Position numbers and translations under genes: made by a program. 64,000 nt of DNA from [Leptolyngbya] sp. PCC 7376 (GTDB lineage Bacteria; Cyanobacteriota; Cyanobacteriia; Cyanobacteriales; MRBY01), in the NCBI RefSeq assembly GCF_000316605.1, contig NC_019683.1, forward strand, positions 4,510,036 to 4,574,035, read 5' to 3'. A model generated the notes under the pieces. It was not told the DNA's origin and did no database searches. It saw only the letters and a list, made by a program, of their open reading frames with translations. This document shows, in pieces, positions 29,701 through 37,306 of this stretch. Each line of letters begins with the position of its first letter. Positions within the stretch are counted from its first letter, which is position 1.

Positions 29701-32700
29701 CCGCTTCTGGACAAACAGGCAAAGGAGCTCATGGTCTAGTTGCTCAATCCCTCGGTGGTGGTGGTGGTACTGGTGCAGTAAATGTATCCGGCACCTTATC
29801 CTTTGCTTCATCCAATGGCAATGGTTATGGTCTCGGCGTAGGTGTCGGTGGTTTTGGTGGCGATGGTGGTAATGCAGATACCGTTGATGTCACTGTCCTC
29901 GGTGGCGAAAGTATTACAGCTTACGGCGAACAAAGGTCTGCAATTCTTGCACAGTCCATTGGTGGCAGTGGTGGTGATGGCGCAGTTAATGTTACTGGCA
30001 ATATTTCCTCTGATTCCTCAATTACAGTCGGTGTTGGTGGTTCTGGTGGTGATGCTAGTGAAGCAAAAGCAGTTACAGTAAACGCGACTACTGATGTATC
30101 TGCAACCGGTACAGAGACTCAAACAGCTGGTAGTGGTGGTATTCTCGCCCAATCTATCGGTGGCGGCGGTGGTAACGGTGCACTAAATGTTACAGGTAGT
30201 GTTGTTCTCTTTAAGGACAGTTTTGTTCCGACTGTTGCGGTTGGTGTTGGTGGTTTCGGCGGCGATGGTGCAAAAGGTGACAACGTAACAGTTACTCATA
30301 CCGGTGATGCAACAACTTCGGGTGATTGGACTCATGGTGTTGCTGCTCAATCTATCGGTGGTGGTGGCGGTAACGGTGGTCTAAATACTACTGCTCAAAT
30401 TACTAATTCTGATTTGGCTGGCGATGCTGGCGGCAAGAAGGATGTCGGTATTGTCGTTGGCGTCGGTGGTTCTGGTGGTGATGCGGCAACAGCAGGGAAT
30501 GTTCTTGTCACACAAAATGGTGTGGTCACAACTTCTGGTGATAATGCTGTCGGTGTGATGGCTCAATCTATCGGTGGTGGTGGCGGTACTGGTGGTATGA
30601 ATATTTCTGCCATTTTGACGAGGAGTCAGTCGCCCATCCAAGTCGGTGTAGGTGGTTCCGGTGGCGATGGTGCTTCTTCTGGTTCAGTAGAGGTAATTCG
30701 AGGGAACTCCACAACTTCCACAGGCAAAGTCACAACCGATGGTGAGAAGGCTTACGGTATCGAAGCTTCAAGTATTGCTGGTGGCGGTGGTGATGCTGGT
30801 ATGAACTTTAACCTTGGTGTTTCGACAGTGGGGACGGGTGATACTTCCCAAGGGTTTACTGCACAGTTTAATATCGGTGGTTCTGGTGGTGAGTCCTCAG
30901 AAGCAGACACAGCCAAAGTTACAAACTACAGTGACATTGAAACTAAGCAAAAGACAAGTCATGGTATTTTCGCTCAATCTATTGGCGGCGGCGGCGGTAA
31001 CGCCAACTTCAACCTCGGTATAACTTATGCCAACAGCAGTGATAAGAATTTAGGTGCGGCGATCGCCATTGGTGGTACGGTCGGCGATGGAGGTGCGGCG
31101 GCTCAAGTCGATGTCGTCCAGGTCGGTGACATTAAGACTGCTGGCGAAAACTCTGCAGGTATTTTTGCCCAGGCGATCGGTGGTGGCGGTGGTAACACTG
31201 GCTTAGATATTTCAATGCCTTTTGCGGATGGTGGTAACGTCACCTTTGTTCTCGGCCAAGAAGGTGGCACAGGTGGTGCAGCAGCAGCCGTCAATGTAAC
31301 CACAACTGGCAGCATTACAACAGATGGCAAAAAAGGCTACGGTATCTTTGGTCAATCAGTCGGTGGTGGCGGTGGTACGAGTGCAGCCGTAACTGTTGCT
31401 GGACAGGCTCCCGCAGGGGCTAGTAATGGCCTCAGCTCCAAAATTGCCAGTGTTTCTGTCGGTATTGGCGGCCCAGAAGGTGGTAATGCAGATACTGTAA
31501 CTATCCTCAGCCAAGATACAACCAGCGGAGATGCAACCATCACAACTAATGGTGAAGAAGCCCACGGTATTTTTGCCCAGAGTGTCGGTGGTGGTGGTGG
31601 TGCCGGTGGTATGGCCAGTAGCTTCGGTATTGAAGCGCCTAACCTCGCCGTAAACGTTGGTGGTACCGGTGGTAAAGGTGGTTATGGTGGTGCTATCGAT
31701 GTTGATAACTTTGTCGATATTGATACTACTGGTAAACAGGCGATTGGTATCTTGGCTCAATCTGTTGGTGGCGGCGGTGGTACCGGTGGTATGGCGGCGA
31801 CTGGAGGTTTGAGAGTCCAAAGTTCAAGCGTCAATGTGGCGATCGGCGGTGGTGGTGGTACCGGAAATACTGGTGGCACAGTCGATGTCAATAACGAAGG
31901 AATTATCATCACCGATGGAGAAGATGCCCATGGCATTCTGGCCCAGAGTCTTGGTGGTGGTGGTGGTACCGGTGGTATCGCAGCAAGCTCAATCTTTGCG
32001 AGCACTTCTTCTGCATCAAGGTCAACCTCTATTTCTGTAGTGGTCGGTGGTAATGGTGGTGATGGATCCGAGGGCGGTCAAGTTAATACGACGAACAAAG
32101 GAGCGATTGGAACAAATCAAGAAGGCTCGGTTGGTATTCTCGCTCAATCCGTTGGTGGTGGCGGTGGTAATGGCGATCTAGTGTTTAACAACACTGTTGT
32201 TGGCAGTGAAGGCAACAATATTTCTGTAAACGTCGGTGGTACTGGCGGTGATGGCGGTGGTGGCGGTAAGGTCGTCGTCAATAATACGATTGATCAAAAT
32301 ATCAATAACTCAGCCACGATTATTACCCTTGGTGATGAGGGTCACGGTATTTTGGCCTCTAGTATCGGTGGTGGCGGCGGTAATGGTAGTACTGTCCTGG
32401 CGGTCAATCGTTCTAACAATCTGGGGTCAACAAAAGCAAACTCTCTAACCTTTGCTCTCGGTGGTCAAGGTGGTGGTGGTGGTACTGGCGGCGAAGTCGA
32501 AGTCACTAATGCTGGGACAATCGCTACTGCTGGTGATAAGGCCCATGGCATCATTGCCCAATCCGTCGGCGGTGGTGGTGGAACTGGAGGTATGAGCGTT
32601 ATCGGTGATCTTGCCCTTGGTAGTTCTAATGGGACGACCTCTTCTGGCAACATCGTTGATATTTCCATTGGTGGTGCTGGTGGTGATGGTAATACTTCTG

Positions 32701-35700
32701 GTTTAGTCACGGTAAATAACACCGGCACAATCAGTGTTGATGGTGAAGCATCCTACGGTATCTTTGCTCAATCCGTCGGCGGTGGCGGTGGTGATGGCGG
32801 CTTTGCTGCTGTCCTCAGCCGAAATGCCCTCACTAATCCCATTTCCAATCTTGGTAAATCTCTGATGAGTTTTGCAATGGGAGGTTCTGCTGGAGATGGC
32901 GCAGACTCAGGTAATGTGGTCGTCAATCACAGTGGGGACATCATCGTTGGTGGTGATAATTCCTATGGTATTTTTGCTCAGTCTGTCTCTGGTGGTGGCG
33001 GTAACGGTGCTTATTCTTTATCTAGTCCTGCTTGGACAGCTTTAGATTTACTTCTCACATCTACTATGGGTGGTGGCTCGACTGGTGATGTGGGCAATGT
33101 TACTGTCAATAGCACTGGTGACATAACGGTTCTCGGAAATAATAGTCAGGCGATTCTTTGGCAAACGGTTAATGGTGGTGGTGGAAATACCAATGTCTTT
33201 GCTGATGTGAGTCAACAGGCCACCAGTTATGACCCCACCGATGATAGTCCCCCAACTGACCCAATCTCGATTGTCGCAGCGGGCATCACTTCTGGCATCA
33301 ATATTGGTGGTAACGCAATTAATAATGCTTTTGGTGGCATTGTTGATGCTGAACATACGGGCAATGTTGTTACAAGCGGTGATTATGCCAATGGTTCTAC
33401 TGCCCAGTCGATTGGTGGTGGTGGTGGTACATCCAACAAAACAGTAATTGTGGATTCTGAAGCGACTGTTGATCTGGATGTTTTATTAGGCGCTCAAAAT
33501 ACTAATAACTCCAGCGGTGGAGATGTTCAGATCCAACGAACTGGCGATACTCAAACAAATGGAGATAATTCTACTGGTGACAATATTCAATCTATTGGTG
33601 GTGGCGGTGGTCAACTCAATCTAGAGGTGGTGACTGTTGAGAGCGACAATACGGGCACTGAAGTTGATGACAGTGATGCAGATGCAGATATTACGCTTGG
33701 TGCTGACCCAAGTTATAACAACCATGGTGGCGACATCACGATGGATGAAACTGGGGATACAACAACCACAGGAGAGCGCTCAACCGGAAAGGTAATCCAG
33801 AGTATTGGTGCTGGTGGTGGCTTAGTCCAAACGACTGGTTTGAATAGCACAACAATCACCATGGGTGCCCAGGATGGTTCTACTGGTCATGGTGGTGATA
33901 TCACAGTTACCAAAACGGGTCATGTTTCGACTTCCGGTACGTTATCTCATGGTGTTGTGATGCAGTCCATCGGTGGTGGCGGTGGTTTCGTCCTCACTGA
34001 TTTGGATGAACCTCAAATCACCATTAATAAGAGTGCAGCCAACAGCGGTAGTGGCGGCAATATTGATTACAAGCAAATCGGTGATGTCAATATTTCTGGC
34101 GATCGCTCCTTTGGTATCTTTGCGCAGAGTCTCGGTGGTGGTGGTGGTCTCGTTGATGATTTCTTCGCGATGGATGCAGGGGGTAATACTGCGGCGAGCA
34201 CCGATACTTCCACAACAACTGTCGCGAATTCTGGCACGGTGAATGTTGAACTGGAGGGTAATTTAACGGCAAGCGGTCAGAACAATGTCGGCATTTATGC
34301 GCAATCTCTAAGTTCCGAGACTCAGGGCGATATTACGGTTTCCCTCGCGGATGATAAAACCATTTGGATGAATGACACCGGCACTGGCGTCAAGATTTCT
34401 GGTGGTGCGAACAATAGCTTTACGAACAATGGTGGTACTGTCATCGCAGCGTCTGAGGCGACTCCTGATTCAGTTCCCGGCGTATTCCTAGCTGCTCCAA
34501 ATGGTTACACCGTTGTTGGTGAGGAAGGAAATGAAACGGTTACCAACAAATCAACCGGTGTTTTCTACGGCAACATGAACCTCGGTGCTGGTGTGAACAA
34601 CTTCATCAGTGAGCTTGGGGCTTCGGTCTATACCGGTGAGGAAATCTATATCGGTGGCGATGACCAAAGTAGCTTTACCATTGCGGGTCTAATTTCTCCC
34701 GGTGACCAGACTGTCTACACCAGTGAAATTGCCGGTAATTATGTTCAGACTCAGACGGCTGATTTCGACCTTAATCTCGATTTTCTCGATGATTCGCTGG
34801 ATCGTTTAAATGTCACTCAAAATGCGTTTCTGGAAGGTGATCTAAATGTCTTCACTCGAACCATTGAGAAGATTAAGCCGGGTCAACGGGATCTGATTTT
34901 TGTCGCAACGGATCAAGGCATTGTTGATAAGCAAGCGCTAAATCTTGTTATTCCTGAGTCTTCAATTGCTAACTATGAGATTGGGTACACGAACACAACT
35001 GCATATCTAAGTTTGGATGTTGATTTCCGAGGCTTTGGTGACTTGAATCGTAATCAAACCTCATTCGGTGATTACATTAATCGGGTTCAGTTGGCTGGTA
35101 GTTCTGATGAGTTGGCTCCATTCATTCAGGCGATTTTTGATCTCCCCAATACAGAGGATTTGAAGGATCCTTACGATAGTCTCTCTCCTGAGATTTATGG
35201 TTCGATTCATACTAATTATCTCCTCACTTCTGAGCAATTACGGGATGACCTCTTCACTTGTAAGTCGAGTGGCGATAGTCGCATTGTTAAGGAAGGGGAA
35301 TGTCTCTGGCTTGATGTTGCCGCTCTCGGTAATAACGGCGATCGCACGGATGAACATTTCGGTTTTGAGACTGCGGCTTCGGCAGTGTCGGGCGGTGGTC
35401 AGTTCGATATGGGGAATGACTGGTATTTGGCATTAGCGGCTGGCGCGAGCGTTTACGAAACGGCTTCCACAACAGTTCCTGCCATGATGAATGGTTCCTC
35501 CAATCAGGCTGGTATTGCCATCAAGAAATCTCTTGGAGATACAGACATTGCTTTGGGTATTGTCGGTGGCTCCGGTGATTTTGATGCGGTTCGCTCCAAC
35601 CTCTTCATCACTGATGGCGAAGTCACAAGTGACCAAAAAGCCTCTTTCTTCGGCTCCTGGCTACGCATCTCCCATGACATTGATGCTGGTGGTGGCTGGT

Positions 35701-36128
35701 ACGCTCGACCGATTCTTGATTTTGGTTCGACTCGCGTGAAATATAGCGGCTTTGAGGAAACACCTTCTAGCGCTTTGAGTTTGATTGTTGACGACAGTAG
35801 TCAAGCCTATGTCAGCATCAATCCCGCAATTGAGTTTGGTGGCGAATTTAAGGATGGCAATTTGACGGTTCGCCCATCCTTCTACTTCGGCTATACTCAC
35901 TACCTCAGTGATCCGCAACCATCGACATCTGCTCGTTTAGCTGGTGCTCCCCAAGGTGTTGATTCTTTTGAGGTTGATAGCACAGGCGATCGCAGTATTT
36001 TTGATGCTTCAGCAAAAGTGGAACTGCAATTCTTAAATGGACTCTCAATGCAAGCAGGCTATTGGGGTCAGTTCTCCCGGAACACAACGGTTCACGGTGC
36101 TGACTTCAAGATGAAGTTCTCATTCTAG
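20718..36128 (+). CDS. giant glycine-rich repeat autotransporter (type V secreted surface protein)
   Basis: 5136 residues in one uninterrupted frame. Residues 1-51 form an extended Sec signal peptide ending near VAIAQ. Residues about 200-390 are a Gly/Asp-rich lead-in. From residue about 395 to 4480 the protein is a passenger of about 63 imperfect repeats averaging 66 residues, each marked by AQSVGGGGGNGGF or a variant, with intervening VGVGG and ITTEG-type strands; this pattern predicts a very long beta-helix. Residues about 4490-4840 are non-repetitive. From about 4855 to the end lies an autotransporter beta-barrel: a cysteine pair (TCKSSG, then GECLW), alternating strands and a final KFSF with terminal Phe. 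It should be secreted across the outer membrane by its own barrel and act as a surface fibre or adhesin. Confidence 0.88.
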   Translation: MSLPNPVSFSARYLNRGLTQIVLAIACICRLKLKGSLLLVAILATPTVAIAQTTDPDPSTTSTVGQTVTNPATGNQATVTALRTDPSGTPTVGNVAWVDVVDVGDTTNTSYSILVKSANDIIYNNDSPALGFTITNITGTTATLSNGSNTTTFSTQPLSTTLDAELLGNDTPGAVTPDEITTGASGVVRVKTGDDGSNGRDGALFVRPRSGGDGKTPDDNNFTNTTNVLTNSQVGVEVGSVGGDGGNGGDSYLSYWDGEDGGDGAKGGNVDFTNNQGVTVQTSGNEHYGIFAYSRSGEAGDGGSGFAAPGGGTGGHTSDGGNVDAENKGTVITDGTDAYGIYALSVSNNGGNGGDQWGLVGRSGSAGFGGNGGTVIVSNTVDGEISTEGNFSHGIYAQSVGGSGGSSGTSGNLILALQGDSDNGGSGGDVTVTNSGSIKTTGNDSRGIFAQSLGGGGGSGGSSGGLVSLGGSGSSGGDGGKVTVTNNSTGAIETSGDRSDGIFAQSVGGSGGSGSNSGGLVSIGGRGSTGGLSDEVKVENFGSIKTAGNTARGIVAQSIGGGGGDGGNSGGVFASVGGSAGAGSNAEKVTITNGGKIETQGTDSHGVLAQSVGGGGGNGGGSGSGSAFVGVSVGGSGSSGGNGGQVVAKLQGIDASTSSEIKTVGDRSIGFFAQSVGGGGGNGGGSVQVTGGFVGAGSFSVGGSGGSGGTGGTVSLTKGTGTSNVFTGGNESAGVMLQSVGGGGGNGGFAVAVSGSGGPASASLSVAVGGSGGSGGTGGTVTVGSFNSSNMLTSTGFSGTISTVGNQSTGFIAQSVGGGGGNGGLAVSASGSGGATFSGAISVGVGGSAGSGGTGGSVSAGIEGNILTQGDNSAGFLAQSVGGGGGNGGGSITLSGSGAGIASASVNVGVGGSGGNGGNAGVVSAATRSGTISTTGSDAGGIIVQSLGGGGGNGGYSIGVGGSGAGVASGAISVNVGGKGGTAGDGNTVKADLQSDVITTGNNSGGILAQSVGGGGGNGGFTFVASGSGAGVGSGALSIGVGGSGSAGGAGGNVNASSTGTIQTSGDSSIGFNAQSLGGGGGNGGFSITLSGSGAGVGSAGINVGVGGDGGSGGSSGTVTGSTSGDVTTVGKDSIGVLAQSVGGGGGNGGFAIGVTGSGAGIGSGTVNVGVGGSGGTAGDGNTVNLTVTNNVTTGIANRIDDEGDNSHGVVAQSLGGGGGNGGFAINASGSGAGVASGSVDVSVGGKGGGGGDASTATSDVTGTITTYGDNAIGVITQSVGGGGGNGGFTVTANGSGAGVASASITVGVGGNGGTGGNGANVDGDFDGSITTAGEGSSGYVAQSVGGGGGNGNFSITATGSGAGVGSGALGVSVGGNGSAGGTGGAVDVDFTGGVNTAGNKALGIVAQSIGGSGGNGGFTVAASGSGAGVGSGGLAIGVGGDGGTGENASTVSLTVDEKNTLTDTSITTTGDEAIAVIAQSVGGGGGNGGFSVTATGSGAGVGSGTVSVGVGGDGNSAGDGGAVTVDIDNAVNTDGEKSRGVVAQSLGGGGGNGGFAVSVSGSGAGVASGSVNVGVGGEGNSGGAAGAVDATANGDITTKGKDSTAFTAQSIGGGGGNGGFAVTVGGSGGGTVSGTVNVGVGGSGGGAGSAGSVTAKTTGNISTTLEDSGGLLAQSLGGGGGNGGFSVNVGGSGAGVVSGNVNVGVGGSGGTAGNADTVNATAEGTITTLGADSTAFMAQSVGGGGGNGGFTVNVGGSGAGTVSGTVNIGVGGSAGAGGASNSVTALATQTISTTGDRSSGFIAQSLAGGGGNGGFTVGVGGSGAGTVSGNVEIGVGGSGGNGGNASSVNATAEGTISTEGEDALGFAAQSIGGGGGNGGFTVGVGGSGAGTVGGALNVNVGGSGGNGGTASTVVATAKDNISTKGLRATGFTAQSLGGGGGNGGFAVTVNGSGAGTASGAISIGVGGSGGDGGSANTVEATAEGTITTEGNEASGFVAQSIGGGGGNGGFVVNVTGSAAGTGSAALNIGVGGNGASGGAANAVTATAKQDISTKGNDSFGFLAQSLGGGGGNGGFNVGVTGSAAGTGSGALGISVGGKGGTGVDASTVTATAEGNISTEGEDSTAFAAQSIGGGGGNGGFSVNVVGNGAGTGTGTLSVGVGGEGAGGGAADAVTAKVVGNITTKGANSSGLLAQSIGGGGGNGGFSVSVQGSGAGTGSAALNVGVGGDGGDAGNSGSVDATAEGTITTEGKEAIGFAAQSIAGGGGNGGFNVNVTGNGAGTGAGSLNVGVGGSGAGGGNASTVTALAKQDISTKGEGALGFIAQSLGGGGGNGGFNVNVGGTGAGTGSGNLDISVGGSGGGAGNGAAVTAQADGKITTEGKDATAFTAQSIGGGGGNGGFSVNVTGSGAGTGSGSLAIGVGGSGDGGGIAGAVTAKSFGDISTTGDDSFGILAQSVGGGGGNGGFNVTLTGSASGKGGAAVGIGVGGKGGGGGSADTVDLTVGTSSTSTTVTTAGFGSTGIAAQSLGGGGGNGGFNVTGALSYATSGSAALGIGVGGYGGDGGNGANVTSTIYSDVTTSATTPDGEDKTGSAGVLVQSVGGGGGNGGVNVAGAISVSKNASGAAAIGVGGFGGDGGTAGKVVNSLTGDVSTSSDDGFGVAVQSIGGGGGNGGVNVSGTVSFSNTSGSGAIGVGVGGFGGGGGTSGEVENAVVGFVETAGDNAIGIAAQSLAGGGGNGAVNVTGAITASGNSNSGNLAVGVGGFGGDGGNAAAVTNNVTGGVTTAGKDSSAIASQSIGGGGGNGATNVTAGINVSDGYGGTIGVGVGGFGGGAGNAGSVTSTITASSNPNSPGNNYIIKTGGDDSSGVIAQSLGGGGGNGGVNVTAGINLSGESGAAIGVGVGGFGGGGGTGAAVDLAVTSDIETTGENSHGILAQSVGGSGGNGGTNVTGTLSFTAAASANSKTGAVSIGVGGFGGDGGSSGAVEIDYTGKIDAASGQTGKGAHGLVAQSLGGGGGTGAVNVSGTLSFASSNGNGYGLGVGVGGFGGDGGNADTVDVTVLGGESITAYGEQRSAILAQSIGGSGGDGAVNVTGNISSDSSITVGVGGSGGDASEAKAVTVNATTDVSATGTETQTAGSGGILAQSIGGGGGNGALNVTGSVVLFKDSFVPTVAVGVGGFGGDGAKGDNVTVTHTGDATTSGDWTHGVAAQSIGGGGGNGGLNTTAQITNSDLAGDAGGKKDVGIVVGVGGSGGDAATAGNVLVTQNGVVTTSGDNAVGVMAQSIGGGGGTGGMNISAILTRSQSPIQVGVGGSGGDGASSGSVEVIRGNSTTSTGKVTTDGEKAYGIEASSIAGGGGDAGMNFNLGVSTVGTGDTSQGFTAQFNIGGSGGESSEADTAKVTNYSDIETKQKTSHGIFAQSIGGGGGNANFNLGITYANSSDKNLGAAIAIGGTVGDGGAAAQVDVVQVGDIKTAGENSAGIFAQAIGGGGGNTGLDISMPFADGGNVTFVLGQEGGTGGAAAAVNVTTTGSITTDGKKGYGIFGQSVGGGGGTSAAVTVAGQAPAGASNGLSSKIASVSVGIGGPEGGNADTVTILSQDTTSGDATITTNGEEAHGIFAQSVGGGGGAGGMASSFGIEAPNLAVNVGGTGGKGGYGGAIDVDNFVDIDTTGKQAIGILAQSVGGGGGTGGMAATGGLRVQSSSVNVAIGGGGGTGNTGGTVDVNNEGIIITDGEDAHGILAQSLGGGGGTGGIAASSIFASTSSASRSTSISVVVGGNGGDGSEGGQVNTTNKGAIGTNQEGSVGILAQSVGGGGGNGDLVFNNTVVGSEGNNISVNVGGTGGDGGGGGKVVVNNTIDQNINNSATIITLGDEGHGILASSIGGGGGNGSTVLAVNRSNNLGSTKANSLTFALGGQGGGGGTGGEVEVTNAGTIATAGDKAHGIIAQSVGGGGGTGGMSVIGDLALGSSNGTTSSGNIVDISIGGAGGDGNTSGLVTVNNTGTISVDGEASYGIFAQSVGGGGGDGGFAAVLSRNALTNPISNLGKSLMSFAMGGSAGDGADSGNVVVNHSGDIIVGGDNSYGIFAQSVSGGGGNGAYSLSSPAWTALDLLLTSTMGGGSTGDVGNVTVNSTGDITVLGNNSQAILWQTVNGGGGNTNVFADVSQQATSYDPTDDSPPTDPISIVAAGITSGINIGGNAINNAFGGIVDAEHTGNVVTSGDYANGSTAQSIGGGGGTSNKTVIVDSEATVDLDVLLGAQNTNNSSGGDVQIQRTGDTQTNGDNSTGDNIQSIGGGGGQLNLEVVTVESDNTGTEVDDSDADADITLGADPSYNNHGGDITMDETGDTTTTGERSTGKVIQSIGAGGGLVQTTGLNSTTITMGAQDGSTGHGGDITVTKTGHVSTSGTLSHGVVMQSIGGGGGFVLTDLDEPQITINKSAANSGSGGNIDYKQIGDVNISGDRSFGIFAQSLGGGGGLVDDFFAMDAGGNTAASTDTSTTTVANSGTVNVELEGNLTASGQNNVGIYAQSLSSETQGDITVSLADDKTIWMNDTGTGVKISGGANNSFTNNGGTVIAASEATPDSVPGVFLAAPNGYTVVGEEGNETVTNKSTGVFYGNMNLGAGVNNFISELGASVYTGEEIYIGGDDQSSFTIAGLISPGDQTVYTSEIAGNYVQTQTADFDLNLDFLDDSLDRLNVTQNAFLEGDLNVFTRTIEKIKPGQRDLIFVATDQGIVDKQALNLVIPESSIANYEIGYTNTTAYLSLDVDFRGFGDLNRNQTSFGDYINRVQLAGSSDELAPFIQAIFDLPNTEDLKDPYDSLSPEIYGSIHTNYLLTSEQLRDDLFTCKSSGDSRIVKEGECLWLDVAALGNNGDRTDEHFGFETAASAVSGGGQFDMGNDWYLALAAGASVYETASTTVPAMMNGSSNQAGIAIKKSLGDTDIALGIVGGSGDFDAVRSNLFITDGEVTSDQKASFFGSWLRISHDIDAGGGWYARPILDFGSTRVKYSGFEETPSSALSLIVDDSSQAYVSINPAIEFGGEFKDGNLTVRPSFYFGYTHYLSDPQPSTSARLAGAPQGVDSFEVDSTGDRSIFDASAKVELQFLNGLSMQAGYWGQFSRNTTVHGADFKMKFSF
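21906..34150 (+). repeat. coding repeat array of the giant autotransporter, about 63 units
   Basis: The in-frame unit averages about 197 bp and is centred on codons for AQS(V/I/L)GGGGGNGG. By hand I count about 63 recognisable copies, plus two or three degenerate ones at the ends. Unit flavours change along the array: GSGAG-type up to about 28100, then VNV-type units carrying IGVGGFGGDGG to about 30300, then more divergent GTGGM-type units, then long degenerate units after about 33100. Such DNA is prone to unequal recombination. Confidence 0.85.
25490..28090 (+). repeat. higher-order two-unit repeat within the autotransporter array
   Basis: Adjacent units alternate between two types: type A with ATAEGTITTEG followed by FAAQSI, and type B with AKQDISTKG followed by FLAQSL. 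The alternation persists over about 14 units, giving a 390-bp super-period. This implies recent expansion by duplication of unit pairs. Confidence 0.65.
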
Positions 36129-36149
36129 TTTTGAGAGCATAAAAGTATG

Positions 36150-36240
36150 ATGTGATCGCCCACTGTGCTGTAGTCATATAGATCTAGATTGCCATAACGA
36201 TTTTGAGTGGTATTTCCAAGAGCATCTATCGTGGCGATCG
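36150..36240 (-). pseudogene. Rhs/YD-repeat sequence fragment, first piece
   Basis: Two adjacent shreds of the large Rhs gene downstream are recognisable. 36153-36178 matches the bases around 39872-39897 (GATCGCCCAC then TGTAGTCATA). 36182-36233 matches 40408-40459 (CGATTTTGAGT, then GTATTTCC and GAGCATC) with a few substitutions. It is too short to encode anything. It lies between the autotransporter and the toxin-antitoxin pair. Confidence 0.65.
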
Positions 36241-36345
36241 CCGCACACGAGAAAAGTACGTCTGGATAGTATCAAATGGCAGTCGGTGTAGGATAGAAGC
36301 GAAGAATATGATTGCTTTGAGAATCGATGCTAGTGCTTATGGACT

Positions 36346-36579
36346 ATGAGTAAATCGAATAATCTATTATCCCGTATCACCCAAACCCCTGGACAATGTG
36401 GCGGTCGCCCTTGCATTCGAGGCATGCGTATTCGTGTTTGTGACATCCTCGAAATGCTTGCTGAAAGTGTCAGTGCTGATGAGCTTTTAGAGGACTTTCC
36501 CGATCTGGAGTTTGCAGATATTCAAGCTTGTCTGATTTTTGCGGCTAAACGAACTGAATTCCCTCGTCTAACAGCATGA
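36346..36579 (+). CDS. DUF433 antitoxin-like DNA-binding protein
   Basis: 77 residues, typical for DUF433. The family signature RITQTPGQCGGRPCIRGMRI is followed by VCDILEMLAESVSADELL, DFPDLEFADIQACL and FAAKR, a compact helical domain thought to be the antitoxin partner of PIN-like proteins. The stop overlaps the start of the next gene by four bases (ATGA, 36576-36579), which implies translational coupling. The pair would be a VapBC-like type II module, with the DUF433 protein neutralising the partner and probably repressing the operon. It is embedded among Rhs fragments on the opposite strand. Confidence 0.85.
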   Translation: MSKSNNLLSRITQTPGQCGGRPCIRGMRIRVCDILEMLAESVSADELLEDFPDLEFADIQACLIFAAKRTEFPRLTA

Positions 36580-36914
36580 AGTTTTGGATAGATGCTCAAC
36601 TTCCTCCCTCATTAGCAGGCTGGCTAAGTGCAACCTTCAATGTGGAAGCTGAGGCTTTGAGAGATATTGGTTTGCGCGATGCGAAAGATGAGGACATCTT
36701 TGGTGCAGCTCAGCAACAAAAAAATGTAGTGATCATGACAAAAGACAGTGATTTTGTTGATCTTGTGTGTCGTTTAGGAACACCTCCTCAAATTCTTTGG
36801 ATTACCTGTGGCAATGTGACTAACCGTAATCTTAGAAAATTACTGTTAGCTACTTTTGAACAGTCACTTATTCAACTTCGAGCCGGAGTAAATATTATCG
36901 AAATCAGTGACTAA
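36576..36914 (+). CDS. DUF5615 PIN-like toxin
   Basis: 112 residues of the DUF5615 (PIN-like) family that pairs with DUF433. Putative acidic nuclease residues are Asp5 in FWIDAQLPPSL, the Asp residues in LRDAKDEDIF and the Asp pair in MTKDSDFVDL; the WITCGN segment follows. By analogy with PIN toxins it should be a metal-dependent RNase inhibiting translation, but DUF5615 proteins are little studied. The start codon overlaps the antitoxin stop (ATGA). Confidence 0.82.
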   Translation: MKFWIDAQLPPSLAGWLSATFNVEAEALRDIGLRDAKDEDIFGAAQQQKNVVIMTKDSDFVDLVCRLGTPPQILWITCGNVTNRNLRKLLLATFEQSLIQLRAGVNIIEISD

Positions 36915-36967
36915 TCATAAATTGAGAGATCGCCTCTCTTCAGCTCAATCACCATTCTTCACATCAA

Positions 36968-37200
36968 ATGATCGCTGACATCGTTGTAGTCATAATTAAA
37001 GACAACATTGAGGAGATTTGGCGTACCAGCATTATCAACTTCTGTCAGACAACCATTGAGATCATGCTCATAGCTATAGGTGAAATAATTATCACTAGCA
37101 CGGGTCAATTCACTAGCCGTATTGTAGTCATATTCTGCTTGATAAATAGGATTATTAGACTCATCTAACCAGTACTCATCCGTTAGACGATCACCGACCT
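36968..37200 (-). pseudogene. Rhs/YD-repeat sequence fragment, second piece
   Basis: Continuous similarity to 39872-40165 inside the Rhs gene, with many substitutions. Shared blocks are GTAGTCATA, GGAGATTTGGCGT, CATAGCTATAGGT, TTATCACT, TAGTCATATTCTGC and AGACGATCAC. About 60-70 bp corresponding to 40078-40133 are missing, the join falling at the short repeat TCATC-AACCAG. It would encode part of a YD repeat (EVDNLGTP-type region) but contains stops. No gene lies in the rest of 36915-37306. Confidence 0.75.
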
Positions 37201-37306
37201 ATTGCATGCATCTTAATCATTCAGTTTCTCGTGAGGAAACAATTTCTTAGGATGATCATAAAAAGCTCCAGAGGTGATCTATTTCTAGAAAATGAGTTGA
37301 GCGACT

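Noticed and set aside
21402-31820. Many long minus-strand frames rich in Pro or Thr/Ser (for example 23582-24121 and 24938-25693)
   Set aside because: They are antisense shadows of the Gly-rich codons of the giant autotransporter (GGN reads as NCC); no starts, ribosome sites or domains support them.
21906-34150. Regularly spaced repeats that might be mistaken for a CRISPR array
   Set aside because: The repeats are in-frame coding units of about 197 bp encoding a glycine-rich motif; there are no short repeat-spacer units and no cas genes.
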